Source: Osmia lignaria lignaria
Taxonomy: Eukaryota > Arthropoda > Insecta > Hymenoptera > Megachilidae
Length of the DNA stretch: 64,000 nt
Direction of reading: 5' to 3'
Assembly (NCBI RefSeq): GCF_051020975.1
Contig: NW_027478158.1
Coordinates: 11,222,001 to 11,286,000 of the forward strand
Below, in pieces: positions 49,033 to 63,294 of this stretch. The notes beneath the pieces are model-generated. The model ran no database searches. It was not told the DNA's origin and saw nothing but the letters and a program-made list of their open reading frames with translations. Position numbers and translations under genes: made by a program. The stretch's first letter is position 1, and every line of letters starts with the position of its first letter.

Positions 49033-49834
49033 ACATAAAAAGTAGGAAACTTAATTCTCTACAAAAAAGGTCTCTTAACATTTTGCCATAGCTCGCTTCG
49101 TTTCCGAGATATTTGCACATATATCTCAAGGGAAGGGGCCTAACGGACATATTTCGAGATATTTCTTCTTCTTGTTGTTCTTCTTCTGCACAGCTAAACT
49201 GGAAGTGGCATTTCCAGCTCGCAATAGTGCAGAGTTATCTCAAAGAGAGGGGCCACGGTGTTTCTGTATCTCTATTATGTTGGTGCGGCATCGGAACTTT
49301 TAAATATCTTGATATATCTCGAGAACTACGCATCTGATCAAAAAATATCATAGAACATAAAAAGTAGGAAACTTAATTCTCTACAAAAAAGGTCTCTTAA
49401 CATTTTGCCATAGCTCGCTTCGTTTCCGAGATATTTGCACATTTATCTCAAGGGAAGGGGCCTAACGGACATATTTCGAGATATTTCTTCTTCTTGTTGT
49501 TCTTCTTCTGCACAGCTAAACTGGAAGTGGCATTTCCAGCTCGCAATAGTGCAGAGTTATCTCAAAGAGAGGGGCCACGGTGTTTCTGTATCTCTATTAT
49601 GTTGGTGCGGCTTCGGAACTTTTAAATATCTTGATATATCTCGAGAACTACGCATCTGATCAAAAAATATCATAGAAGATAAAAAGTAGGAAACTTAATT
49701 CTCTACAAAAAAGGTCTCTGAACATTTTGCCATAGCTCGCTTCGTTTCCGAGATATTTGCAGATTTATCTCAAGGGAAGGGGCCTGACGGACATATTTCG
49801 AGATATTTCTTCTTCTTGTTGTTCTTCTTCTGCA

Positions 49835-52456
49835 CAGCTAAGCTGGAAGTGGCATTTACAGCTCGCAATAGTGCAGAGTTATCTCAAAGAAAGGGGCCAC
49901 GTTGTTTCTGTATCTCTATTATGTTGGTGCGGCTTCGGAACTTTTAAATATCTTGATATATCTCGAGAACTACGCATCTGATCAAAAAATATCATGGAAC
50001 ATAAAAAGTAGGAAACTTAATTCTCTACAAAAAAGGTCTCTTAACATTTTGCCATAGCTCGCTTCGTTTCCGAGATATTTGCAGATTTATCTCAAGGGAA
50101 GGGGCCTAACGGACATATTTCGAGATATTTCTTCTTCTTGTTGTTCTTCTTCTGCACAGCTAAGCTGGAAGTGGCATTTGCGGCTCGCACTAGTGCAGAG
50201 TTATCTCAAAGAAAGGGGCCACGGTGTTTCTGTATCTCTATTATGTTGGTGCGGCTTCGTAACTTTTAAATATCTCGATATATCTCGAAAACTACGCTTC
50301 TGATCAAAAAATATCATAGAACATAAATTGTAGGAAACATAATTCTCTACAAAAAAGGTCTCTTAACATTTTGCCATAGCTCGCTTCGTTTCCGAGATAT
50401 TTGCAGATTCAGCTCAAAGGAACTGGCCTGACGGACATATTTCGAGATATTTCTTCTTCTTGTTGTTCTTCTTCTGCACAGCTAAGCTGGAAGTGGCATT
50501 TACAGCTCGCAATAGTGCAGAGTTATCTCAAAGAGAGGGGCCACGGTGTTTCTGTATCTCTATTATGTTGGTGCGGCTTCGGAACTCTTAAATATCTTGA
50601 TATATCTCGAGAACTACGCATCTGATCAAAAAATATCATAGAAGATAAAAAGTAGGAAACTTAATTCTCTACAAAAAAGGTCTCTTAACATTTTGCCATA
50701 GCTCGCTTCGTTTCCGAGATATTTGCAGATTTATCTCAAGGGAAGTGGCCTGACGGACATATTTCGAGATATTTCTTCTTCTTGTTGTTCTTCTTCTGCA
50801 CAGCTAAGCTGGAAGTGGCATTTGCGGCTCGCACTAGTGCAGAGTTATCTCAAAGAAAGGGGCCACGGTGTTTCTGTATCTCTATTATGTTGGTGCGGCT
50901 TCGGAACTTTTAAATATCTCGATATATCTCGAAAACTACGCTTCTGATCAAAAAATATCATAGAACATAAATTGTAGGAAACATAATTCTCTACAAAAAA
51001 CGTCTCTTAACATTTTGCCATAGCTCGCTTCGTTTCCGAGATATTTGCAGATTTATCTCAAGGGGAGGGGCCTAACGGACATATTTCGAGATATTTCTTC
51101 TTCTTGTTGGTCTTCTCCTGCACCGCTAAGCTGGAAGTGGCATTTACAGCTCGCAATAGTGCAGAGTTATCTCAAAGAAAGGGGCCACGTTGTTTCTGTA
51201 TCTCTATTATGTTGGTGCGGCTTCGGAACTTTTAAATATCTTGATATATCTCGAGAACTACGCATCTGATCAAAAAATATCATGGAACATAAAAAGTAGG
51301 AAACTTAATTCTCTACAAAAAAGGTCTCTTAACATTTTGCCATAGCTCGCTTCGTTTCCGAGATATTTGCAGATTTATCTCAAGGGAAGGGGCCTAACGG
51401 ACATATTTCGAGATATTTCTTCTTCTTGTTGTTCTTCTTCTGCACAGCTAAGCTGGAAGTGGCATTTGCGGCTCGCACTAGTGCAGAGTTATCTCAAAGA
51501 AAGGGGCCACGGTGTTTCTGTATCTCTATTATGTTGGTGCGGCTTCGTAACTTTTAAATATCTCGATATATCTCGAAAACTACGCTTCTGATCAAAAAAT
51601 ATCATAGAACATAAATTGTAGGAAACATAATTCTCTACAAAAAAGGTCTCTTAACATTTTGCCATAGCTCGCTTCGTTTCCGAGATATTTGCAGATTCAG
51701 CTCAAAGGAACTGGCCTGACGGACATATTTCGAGATATTTCTTCTTCTTGTTGTTCTTCTTCTGCACAGCTAAGCTGGAAGTGGCATTTACAGCTCGCAA
51801 TAGTGCAGAGTTATCTCAAAGAGAGGGGCCACGGTGTTTCTGTATCTCTATTATGTTGGTGCGGCTTCGGAACTCTTAAATATCTTGATATATCTCGAGA
51901 ACTACGCATCTGATCAAAAAATATCATAGAAGATAAAAAGTAGGAAACTTAATTCTCTACAAAAAAGGTCTCTTAACATTTTGCCATAGCTCGCTTCGTT
52001 TCCGAGATATTTGCAGATTTATCTCAAGGGAAGTGGCCTGACGGACATATTTCGAGATATTTCTTCTTCTTGTTGTTCTTCTTCTGCACAGCTAAGCTGG
52101 AAGTGGCATTTGCGGCTCGCACTAGTGCAGAGTTATCTCAAAGAAAGGGGCCACGGTGTTTCTGTATCTCTATTATGTTGGTGCGGCTTCGGAACTTTTA
52201 AATATCTCGATATATCTCGAAAACTACGCTTCTGATCAAAAAATATCATAGAACATAAATTGTAGGAAACATAATTCTCTACAAAAAACGTCTCTTAACA
52301 TTTTGCCATAGCTCGCTTCGTTTCCGAGATATTTGCAGATTTATCTCAAGGGGAGGGGCCTAACGGACATATTTCGAGATATTTCTTCTTCTTGTTGGTC
52401 TTCTCCTGCACCGCTAAGCTGGAAGTGGCATTTACAGCTCGCAATAGTGCAGAGTT
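49835..52456 (+). repeat. Four-monomer tandem duplication (1288 bp)
   Basis: About 49835-51168 matches 51123-52456. Shared markers are CCACGTTGTTTC, ATCATGGAACAT, GGCTTCGTAACTTTT, a Q head with GGAACTCTTAAATATC, a GGAAGTGGCC head, and GTTGGTCTTCTCCTGCACCG. The pair ends at GTTATCTC against GTTATATC. Confidence 0.88.
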
Positions 52457-52770
52457 ATATCAAAGAAAGGGGCCACGGTGTTTCTGTATCTCTATTATGT
52501 TGGTGCGGCTTCGGAACTTTTAAATATCTTGATATATCTCGAGAACTACGCATCTGATCAAAAAATATCATAGAACATTAAAAGTAGGAAACTTAATTCT
52601 CTACAAAAAAGGTCTCTTAACATTTTGCCATAGCTCTCTTCGTTTCCGAGATATTTGCAGATTTATCTCAAGGGAAGGGGCCTGACGGACATATTTCGAG
52701 ATATTTCTTCTTCTTGTTATTCTTCTTCTGCACAGCTAAGCTGGAAGTGGCATTTGCAGCTCGCAATAGT

Positions 52771-55700
52771 GCAGCGTTATCTCAAAGAAAGGGGCCACGG
52801 TGTTTCTGTATCTCCATTATGTTGGTGCGGCTTCGGAACTTTTAAATATCTCGATATATCTCGAAAACTACGCTTCTGATCAAAAAATATCATAGAACAT
52901 AAATTGTAGGAAACATAATTCTCTACAAAAAACGTCTCTTAACATTTTGCCATAGCTCGCTTCGTTTCCGAGATATTTGCAGATTCAGCTCAAAGGAACT
53001 GGCCTGACGGACATATTTCGAGATATTTCTTCTTCTTGTTGTTCTTGCTCTGCACAGCTAAGCTGGAAGTGGTATTTGCAGCTCGCAATAGTGCAGAGTT
53101 ATCTCAAAGAAAGGGGCCACGGTGTTTCTGTATCTCTATTATGTTGGTGCGGATTCGGAACTTTTAAATATCTCGATATATCTCGAAAACTACGCTTCTG
53201 ATCAAAAAATATCATAGAACATAAATTGTAGGAAACATAATTCTCTACAAAAAAGGTCTCTTAACATTTTACCATAGCTCGCTTCGTTTCCGAGATATTT
53301 GCAGATTTATCTCAAGGGAAGGGGCCTAACGGACATATTTCGAGATATTTCTTCTTCTTGTTGTTCTTCTTCTGCACAGCTAAGCTGGAAGTGGCATTTG
53401 CAGCTCGCAATAGTGCAGAGCTTTCTCAAAGAAAGGGGCCACGGTGTTTCGGTATCTCTATTATATTGGTGCGTCTTCGGAACTTTTAAGTATCTTGATA
53501 TATCTCGAGAACTGCGCATCTGATCAAAAAATATCATAGAACATAAAAAGTAGGAAACTTAATTCTCTACAAAAAAGGTCTCTTAACATTTTGCCATAGC
53601 TCGCTTCGTTTCCGAGATATTTGCAGATTTATCTCAAGGGAAGGGGCCTAACGGACATATTTCGAGATATTTCTGCTTCTTGTTGTTCTTCTTCTGCACA
53701 GCTAAGCTGGAAGTGGCATTTGCAGCTCGCAATAGTGCAGAGTTATCTCAAAGAAAGGGGCCACGGTGTTTCTGTATCTCTATTATGTTGGTGCGGCTTC
53801 GGAACTTTTAAATATCTCGATATATCTCGAAAACTACGCTTCTGATCAAAAAATATCATAGAACATAAATTGTAGGAAACATAATTCTCTACAAAAAAGG
53901 TCTCTTAACATTTTACCATAGCTCTCTTCGTTTCCGAGATATTTGCAGATTTATCTCAAGGGAAGGGGCCTGACGGACATATTTCGAGATATTTCTTCTT
54001 CTTGTTGTTCTTCTTCTGCACAGCTAAGCTGGAAGTGGTATTTGCAGCTCGCAATAGTGCAGAGTTATCTCAAAGAAAGTGGCCACGGTGTTTCTGTATC
54101 TCTATTATGTTGGTGCGGCTTCGGAACTTTTAAATATCTTGATATATCTCGAGAACTACGCATCTGATCAAAAAATATCATAGAGCATAAAAAGTAGGAA
54201 ACTTAATTCTCTACAAAAAAGGTCTCTTAACATTTTGCCATAGCTCGCTTCGTTTCCGAGATATTTGCAGATTTATCTCAAGGGAAGGGGCCTAACGGAC
54301 ATATTTCGAGATATTTCTGCTTCTTGTTGTTCTTCTTCTGCACAGCTAAACTGGAAGTGGCATTTCCAGCTCGCACTAGTGCAGCGTTATCTCAAAGAAA
54401 GGGGCCACGGTGTTTCTGTATCTCCATTATGTTGGTGCGGCTTCGGAACTTTTAAATATCTCGATATATCTCGAAAACTACGCTTCTGATCAAAAAATAT
54501 CATAGAACATAAATTGTAGGAAACATAATTCTCTACAAAAAACGTCTCTTAACATTTTGCCATAGCTCGCTTCGTTTCCGAGATATTTGCAGATTCAGCT
54601 CAAAGGAACTGGCCTGACGGACATATTTCGAGATATTTCTTCTTCTTGTTGTTCTTGCTCTGCACAGCTAAGCTGGAAGTGGTATTTGCAGCTCGCAATA
54701 GTGCAGAGTTATCTCAAAGAAAGGGGCCACGGTGTTTCTGTATCTCTATTATGTTGGTGCGGATTCGGAACTTTTAAATATCTCGATATATCTCGAAAAC
54801 TACGCTTCTGATCAAAAAATATCATAGAACATAAATTGTAGGAAACATAATTCTCTACAAAAAAGGTCTCTTAACATTTTACCATAGCTCGCTTCGTTTC
54901 CGAGATATTTGCAGATTTATCTCAAGGGAAGGGGCCTAACGGACATATTTCGAGATATTTCTTCTTCTTGTTGTTCTTCTTCTGCACAGCTAAGCTGGAA
55001 GTGGCATTTGCAGCTCGCAATAGTGCAGAGCTTTCTCAAAGAAAGGGGCCACGGTGTTTCGGTATCTCTATTATATTGGTGCGTCTTCGGAACTTTTAAG
55101 TATCTTGATATATCTCGAGAACTGCGCATCTGATCAAAAAATATCATAGAACATAAAAAGTAGGAAACTTAATTCTCTACAAAAAAGGTCTCTTAACATT
55201 TTGCCATAGCTCGCTTCGTTTCCGAGATATTTGCACATTTATCTCAAGGGAAGGGGCCTAACGGACATATTTCGAGATATTTCTTCTTCTTGTTGTTCTT
55301 CTTCTGCACAGCTAAGCTGGAAGTGGCATTTGCAGCTCGCAATAGTGCAGAGTTATCTCAAAGAAAGTGGCCACGGTGTTTCTGTATCTCTATTATGTTG
55401 GTGCGGCTTCGGAACTTTTAAATATCTTGATATATCTCGAGAACTACGCATCTGATCAAAAAATATCATAGAGCATAAAAAGTAGGAAACTTAATTCTCT
55501 ACAAAAAAGGTCTCTTAACATTTTGCCATAGCTCGCTTCGTTTCCGAGATATTTGCACATTTATCTCAAGGGAAGGGGCCTAACGGACATATTTCGAGAT
55601 ATTTCTTCTTCTTGTTGTTCTTCTTCTGCACAGCTAAACTGGAAGTGGCATTTCCAGCTCGCAATAGTGCAGAGTTATCTCAAAGAGAGGGGCCACGGTG

Positions 55701-58310
55701 TTTCTGTATCTCTATTATGTTGGTGCGGCATCGGAACTTTTAAATATCTTGATATATCTCGAGAACTACGCATCTGATCAAAAAATATCATAGAACATAA
55801 AAAGTAGGAAACTTAATTCTCTACAAAAAAGGTCTCTTAACATTTTGCCATAGCTCGCTTCGTTTCCGAGATATTTGCAGATTTATCTCAAGGGAAGGGG
55901 CCTAACGGACATATTTCGAGATATTTCTGCTTCTTGTTGTTCTTCTTCTGCACAGCTAAACTGGAAGTGGCATTTCCAGCTCGCACTAGTGCAGCGTTAT
56001 CTCAAAGAAAGGGGCCACGGTGTTTCTGTATCTCCATTATGTTGGTGCGGCTTCGGAACTTTTAAATATCTCGATATATCTCGAAAACTACGCTTCTGAT
56101 CAAAAAATATCATAGAACATAAATTGTAGGAAACATAATTCTCTACAAAAAACGTCTCTTAACATTTTGCCATAGCTCGCTTCGTTTCCGAGATATTTGC
56201 AGATTCAGCTCAAAGGAACTGGCCTGACGGACATATTTCGAGATATTTCTTCTTCTTGTTGTTCTTGCTCTGCACAGCTAAGCTGGAAGTGGTATTTGCA
56301 GCTCGCAATAGTGCAGAGTTATCTCAAAGAAAGGGGCCACGGTGTTTCTGTATCTCTATTATGTTGGTGCGGATTCGGAACTTTTAAATATCTTGATATA
56401 TCTCGAGAACTACGCATCTGATCAAAAAATATCATAGAACATAAAAAGTAGGAAACTTAATTCTCTACAAAAAAGGTCTCTTAACATTTTGCCATAGCTC
56501 TCTTCCTTTCCGAGATATTTCCAGATTTATCTCAAGGGATGGGGCCTGACGGACATATTTCGAGATATTTCTTCTTCTTGTTGTTCTTCTTCTGCACAGC
56601 TACGCTGGAAGTGGCATTTGCAGCTCGCAATAGTGCAGAGTTATCTCAAAGAAAGGGGCCACGGTGTTTCTGTATCTCTATTATGTTGGTGCGGCTTCGG
56701 AACTTTTAAATATCTTGATATATCTCGAGAACTACGCATCTGATCAAAAAATATCATAGAAGATAAAAAGTAGGAAACTTAATTCTCTACAAAAAGGGTC
56801 TCTTAACATTTTGCCATAGCTCGCTTCGTTTCCGAGATATTTGCAGATTTATCTCAATGGAAGGGGCCTGACGGACATATTTCGAGATATTTCTTCTTCT
56901 TGTTGTTCTTCTTCTGCACAGCTAAGCTGGAAGTGGCATTTGCGGCTCGCACTAGTGCAGAGTTATCTCAAAGAAAGGGGCCACGGTGTTTCTGTATCTC
57001 TATTATGTTGGTGCGGCTTCGGAACTTTTAAATATCTCGATATATCTCGAAAACTACGCTTCTGATCAAAATATATCATAGAACATAAATTGTAGGAAAC
57101 ATAATTCTCTACAAAAAACGTCTCTTAACATTTTGCCATAGCTCGCTTCGTTTCCGAGATATTTGCAGATTCAGCTCAAAGGAACTGGCCTGACGGACAT
57201 ATTTCGAGATATTTCTTCTTCTTGTTGTTCTTCCTCTGCACAGCTAAGCTGGAAGTGGCATTTGCACCTCGCAATAGTGCAGAGTTATCTCAAAGGAAGG
57301 GGCCACGGTGTTTCTGTATCTCTATTATGTTGGTGCGGCTTCGGAACTTTTAAATATCTCGATATATCTCGAAAACTACGCTTCTGATCAAAAAATATCA
57401 TAGAACATAAATTGTAGGAAACATAATTCTCTACAAAAAAGGTCTCTTAACATTTTGCCATAGCTCGCTTCGTTTCCGAGATATTTGCAGATTTATCTCA
57501 AGGGAAGGGGCCTAACGGACATATTTCGAGATATTTCTTCTTCTTGTTGTTCTTCTTCTGCACAGCTAAACTGGAAGTGGCATTTCCAGCTCGCAATAGT
57601 GCAGAGTTATCTCAAAGAGACGGGCCACGGTGTTTCTGTATCTCTATTATGTTGGTGCGGCATCGGAACTTTTAAATATCTTGATATATCTCGAGAACTA
57701 CGCATCTGATCAAAAAATATCATAGAACATAAAAAGTAGGAAACTTAATTCTCTACAAAAAAGGTCTCTTAACATTTTGCCATAGCTCGCTTCGTTTCCG
57801 AGATATTTGCAGATTTATCTCAAGGGAAGGGGCCTAACGGACATATTTCGAGATATTTCTGCTTCTTGTTGTTCTTCTTCTGCACAGCTAAACTGGAAGT
57901 GGCATTTCCAGCTCGCACTAGTGCAGCGTTATCTCAAAGAAAGGGGCCACGGTGTTTCTGTATCTCCATTATGTTGGTGCGGCTTCGGAACTTTTAAATA
58001 TCTCGATATATCTCGAAAACTACGCTTCTGATCAAAAAATATCATAGAACATAAATTGTAGGAAACATAATTCTCTACAAAAAACGTCTCTTAACATTTT
58101 GCCATAGCTCGCTTCGTTTCCGAGATATTTGCAGATTCAGCTCAAAGGAACTGGCCTGACGGACATATTTCGAGATATTTCTTCTTCTTGTTGTTCTTGC
58201 TCTGCACAGCTAAGCTGGAAGTGGTATTTGCAGCTCGCAATAGTGCAGAGTTATCTCAAAGAAAGGGGCCACGGTGTTTCTGTATCTCTATTATGTTGGT
58301 GCGGCTTCGG
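52771..58310 (+). repeat. Chain of 5- and 6-monomer copies around a Q/GCTCTGC monomer
   Basis: A Q-head monomer with TTCTTGCTCTGC and GTGGTATTTGC occurs at 52977, 54587, 56197 and 58129 (offsets 5, 5 and 6 monomers). Three of the four also have TGCGGATTCGG. About 52771-53628 matches 54381-55238, including GAGCTTTCTC, TTTCGGTATC and TATATTGGTGCGTC. Monomers 55553-56197 match 57485-58129 in most of their length, including ATTTCTGCTTC and GTGCGGCATCGG. Confidence 0.85.
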
Positions 58311-59989
58311 AACTTTTAAATATCTCGATATATCTCGAAAACTACGCTTCTGATCAAAAAATATCATAGAACATAAATTGTAGGAAACATAATTCTCTAC
58401 AAAAAAGGTCTCTTAACATTTTACCATAGCTCGCTTCGTTTCCGAGATATTTGCAGATTCAGCTCAAAGGAACTGGCCTGACGGACATATTTCGAGATAT
58501 TTCTTCTTCTTGTTGTTCTTCCTCTGCACAGCTAAGCTGGAAGTGGCATTTGCAGCTCGCAATAGTGCAGAGTTATCTCAAAGAAAGGGGCCACGGTGTT
58601 TCTGTATCTCTATTATGTTGGTGCGGCTTCGGAACTTTTAAATATCTCGATATATCTCGAAAACTACGCTTCTGATCAAAAAATATCATAGAACATAAAT
58701 TGTAGGAAACATAATTCTCTACAAAAAAGGTCTCTTAACATTTTGCCATAGCTCTCTTCGTTTCCGAGATATTTGCAGATTTATCTCAAGGGAAGGGGCC
58801 TGACGGACATATTTCGAGATATTTCTTCTTCTTGTTGTTCTTCTTCTGCACAGCTAAGCTGGAAGTGGCATTTGCAGCTCGCAATAGTGCAGAGTTATCT
58901 CAAAGAAAGAGGCCACGGTGTTTCTGTATCTCTATTATGTTGGTGCGGCTTCGGAACTTTTAAATATCTTGATATATCTCGAGAACTACGCGTCTGATCA
59001 AAAAATATCATAGAACATAAAAAGTAGGAAACATAATTCTCTACAAAAACGGTCTCTTAACATTTTGCCATAGCTCGCTTCGTTTCCGAGATATTTGCAG
59101 ATATATCTCAAGGGAAGGGGCCTGACGGACATATTTCGAGATATTTCTTCTTCTTGTTGTTCTTCTTCTGCACAGCTAAGCTGGAAGTGGCATTTGCGGC
59201 TCGCACTAGTGCACAGTTATCTCAAAGAAAGGGGCCACGGTGTTTCTGTATCTTTATTATGTTGGTGCGGCTTCGGAACTTTTAAATATCTCGATATATC
59301 TCGAAAACTACGCTTCTGATCAAAAAATATCATAGAACATAAAAAGTAGGAAACTTAATTCTCTACAAAAAAGGTCTCTTAACATTTTGCCATAGCTCGC
59401 TTCGTTTCCGAGATATTTGCAGATTTATCTCAAGGGAAGGGGCCTAACGGACATATTTCGAGATATTTCTTCTTCTTGCTGTTCTTCTTCTGCACAGCTA
59501 AACTGGAAGTGGCATTTCCAGCTCGCAATAGTGCAGAGTTATCTCAAAGAAAGGGGCCACGGTGTTTCTGTATCTCTATTATGTTGGTGCGGCTTCGGAA
59601 CTTTTAAATATCTTGATATATCTCGAGAACTACGCATCTGATCAAAAAATATCATAGAACATAAAAAGTAGGAAACTTAATTCTCTACAAAAAAGGTCTC
59701 TCAACCTTTTGCCATAGCTCGCTTCGTTTCCGAGATATTTGCAGATTCATCTCAAGGGAAGGGGCCTAACGAACATATTTCGAGATATTTCTTCTTCTTG
59801 TTGTTCTTCTTCTGCACAGCTAAGCTCGAAGTGGCATTTGCAGCTCGCAATAGTGCAGAGTTATCTCAAAGAAAGAGGCCACGGTGTTTCTGTACCTCTA
59901 TTATGTTGGTGCAGCTTCGGAACTTTTAAATATCTTGATATATCTCGAGAACTACGCATCTGATCAAAAAATATCATCGAACATAAAAA

Positions 59990-61040
59990 GTAGGAAACTT
60001 AATTTTCTACAAAAAAGGTCTCTTAACATTTTGCCATAGCTCGCTTCGTTTCCGAGATATTTGCAGATTTATCTCAAGGGAAGGGTCCTGATGGACATAT
60101 TTCGAGATATTTCTTCTTCTTGTTGTTCTTCTTCTGCACAGCTAAGCTGGAAGTGGCATTTGCGGCTCGCACTAGTGCAGAGTTATCTCAAAGAAAGGGG
60201 CCACGGTGTTTCTGTATCCCTATTATGTTGGTGCGGCTTCGGAACTTTTAAATATCTTGATATATCTCGAGAACTACGCATCTGATCAAAAAATATCATA
60301 GAACATAAAAAGTAGGAAACTTAATTCTCTACAAAAAAGGTCTCTTAACATTTTGCCATAGCTCGCTTCGTTTCCGAGATATTTGCATATTTATCTCAAG
60401 GGAAGGTGCCTGACGGACATATTTCGAGATATTTCTTCTTCTTGTTGTTCTTCTTCTGCACAGCTGAGCTGGAAGTGGCATTTGCAGGTCGCCATAGTGC
60501 AGAGTTATCTCAAAGAAAGGGGCCACGGTGTTTCTGTATCTCCATTATGTTGGTGCGGCTACGGAACTTTTAAATATCTCGATATATCTCGAAAACTACG
60601 CTTCTGATCAAAAAATATCATAGAACGTAAATTGTAGGAAATATTATTCTCTACAAAAAAGGTCTCTCAACCTTTTGCCATAGCTCGCTTCGTTTCCGAG
60701 ATATTTGCAGATTCATCTCAAGGGAAGGGGTCTGACGGACATATTTCGAGATATTTCTTCTTCTTGTTGTTCTTCTTCTGCACAGCTAAGCTCGAAGTGG
60801 CATTTGCAGCTCGCAATAGTGCAGAGTTATCTCAAAGAAAGAGGCCACGGTGTTTCTGTACCTCTATTATGTTGGTGCAGCTTCGGAACTTTTAAATATC
60901 TTGATATATCTCGAGAACTACGCATCTGATCAAAAAATATCATCGAACATAAAAAGTAGGAAACTTAATTCTCTACAAAAAAGGTCTCTTACCATTTTGC
61001 CATAGCTCGCTTCGTTTCCGAGATATTTGCAGATTTATCT
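59990..61040 (+). repeat. Seven-monomer-offset pair near the right end, copy 1
   Basis: Monomers 60061 (GGGTCCTGATGG head, GTATCCCTATT), 60383 (GCATATTTATC, GGTGCCTGACGG, CAGCTGAGCTGG, GGCTACGG) and 60705 (GCAGATTCATC, AGCTCGAAGTGG, AAAGAGGCCACGG, GTACCTC, ATCATCGAAC) recur at offset 2254. The third type also occurs earlier at 59739 (offset 966). Confidence 0.85.
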
Positions 61041-62243
61041 CAAGGGAAGTGGCCTGACGGACATATTTCGAGATATTTCTTCTTCTTGTTGTTCTTCTTC
61101 TGCACAGCTAAGCTGGAAGTGGCATTTGCGGCTCCCACTAGTGCAGAGTTATCTCAAAGAAAGGGGCCACGGTGTTTCTGTATCTCTATTATGTTGGTGC
61201 GGCTTCGGAACTTTTAAATATCTCGATATATCTCGAAAACTACGCTTCTGATCAAAAAAGATCATAGAACATAAATTGTAGGAAACATAATTCTCTACAA
61301 AAAAGGTCTCTTAACATTTTGCCATAGCTCGCTTCGTTTCCGAGATATTTGCAGATTTATCTCAAGGGAAGTGGCCTGACGGACATATTTCGAGATATTT
61401 CTTCTTCTTGTTGTTCTTCTTCTGCACAGCTAAGCTGGAAGTGGCATTTGCAGCTCGCAATAGTGCAGAGTTATCCCAAAGAAAGGGGCCACGGTGTTTC
61501 TGTATCTCTATTATGTTGGTGCGGCCTCGGAACTTTTAAATATCTCGATATATCTCGAAAACTACGCTTCTGATCAAAAAATATCATAGAACATAAATTG
61601 TAGGAAACTTAATTATCTACAAAAAAGGTCTCTTAACATTTTGCCATAGCTCGCTTCGTTTCCGAGATATTTGCAGATTTATCTCAAGGGAAGGGGCCTG
61701 ACGGACATATTTCGAGATATTTCTTCTTCTTGTTGTTCTTCTTCTGCACAGCTAAACTGGAAGTGGCATTTCCAGCTCGCAATAGTGCAGAGTTATCTCA
61801 AAGAAAGGGGCCACGGTGTTTCTGTATCTCTATTATGTTGGTGCGGCTTCGGAACTTTTAAATATCTTGATATATCTCGAGAACTACGCATCTGATCAAA
61901 AAATATCATAGAACATAAAAAGTAGGAAACTTAATTCTCTACAAAAAAGGTCTCTCAACATTTTGCCATAGCTCGCTTCGTTTCCGAGATATTTGCAGAT
62001 TTATCTCAAGGGAAGGGGCCTAACGGACATATTTCGAGATATTTCTTCTTCTTGTTGTTCTTCTTCTGCACAGCTAAACTGGAAGTGGCATTTCCAGCTC
62101 GCAATAGTGCAGAGTTATCTCAAAGAAAGGGGCCACGGTGTTTCTGTATCTCTATTATGTTGGTGCGGCTTCGGAACTTTTAAATATCTTGATATATCTC
62201 GAGAACTACGCATCTGATCAAAAAATATCATAGAACATAAAAA

Positions 62244-63294
62244 GTAGGAAACTTAATTCTCTACAAAAAAGGTCTCTTAACATTTTGCCATAGCTCGCTT
62301 CGTTTTCGAGATATTTGCAGATTTATCTCAAGGGAAGGGTCCTGATGGACATATTTCGAGATATTTCTTCTTCTTGTTGTTCTTCTTCTGCACAGCTAAG
62401 CTGGAAGTGGCATTTGCGGCTCGCACTAGTGCAGAGTTATCTCAAAGAAAGGGGCCACGGTGTTTCTGTATCCCTATTATGTTGGTGCGGCTTCGGAACT
62501 TTTAAATATCTTGATATATCTCGAGAACTACGCATCTGATCAAAAAATATCATAGAACATAAAAAGTAGGAAACTTAATTCTCTACAAAAAAGGTCTCTT
62601 AACATTTTGCCATAGCTCGCTTCGTTTCCGAGATATTTGCATATTTATCTCAAGGGAAGGTGCCTGACGGACATATTTCGAGATATTTCTTCTTCTTGTT
62701 GTTCTTCTTCTGCACAGCTGAGCTGGAAGTGGCATTTGGAGGTCGCAATAGTGCAGAGTTATCTCAAAGAAAGGGGCCACGGTGTTTCTGTATCTCCATT
62801 ATGTTGGTGCGGCTACGGAACTTTTAAATATCTCGATATATCTCGAAAACTACGCTTCTGATCAAAAAATATCATAGAACGTAAATTGTAGGAAATATTA
62901 TTCTCTACAAAAAAGGTCTCTCAACCTTTTGCCATAGCTCGCTTTGTTTCCGAGATATTTGCAGATTCATCTCAAGGGAAGGGGTCTGACGGACATATTT
63001 CGAGATATTTCTTCTTCTTGTTGTTCTTCTTCTGCACAGCTAAGCTCGAAGTGGCATTTGCAGCTCGCAATAGTGCAGAGTTATCTCAAAGAAAGAGGCC
63101 ACGGTGTTTCTGTACCTCTATTATGTTGGTGCAGCTTCGGAACTTTTAAATATCTTGATATATCTCGAGAACTACGCATCTGATCAAAAAATATCATCGA
63201 ACATAAAAAGTAGGAAACTTAATTCTCTACAAAAAAGGTCTCTTAACATTTTGCCATAGCTCGCTTCGTTTCCGAGATATTTGCAGATTTATAT
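62244..63294 (+). repeat. Seven-monomer-offset pair near the right end, copy 2
   Basis: Copy of about 59990-61040 with isolated differences: CGTTTTCGAG at about 62302, GGAGGTCGCAATAG at about 62738 against GCAGGTCGCCATAG, CGCTTTGTTTCC at about 62940, and TTAACATTTTG against TTACCATTTTG. Confidence 0.85.
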
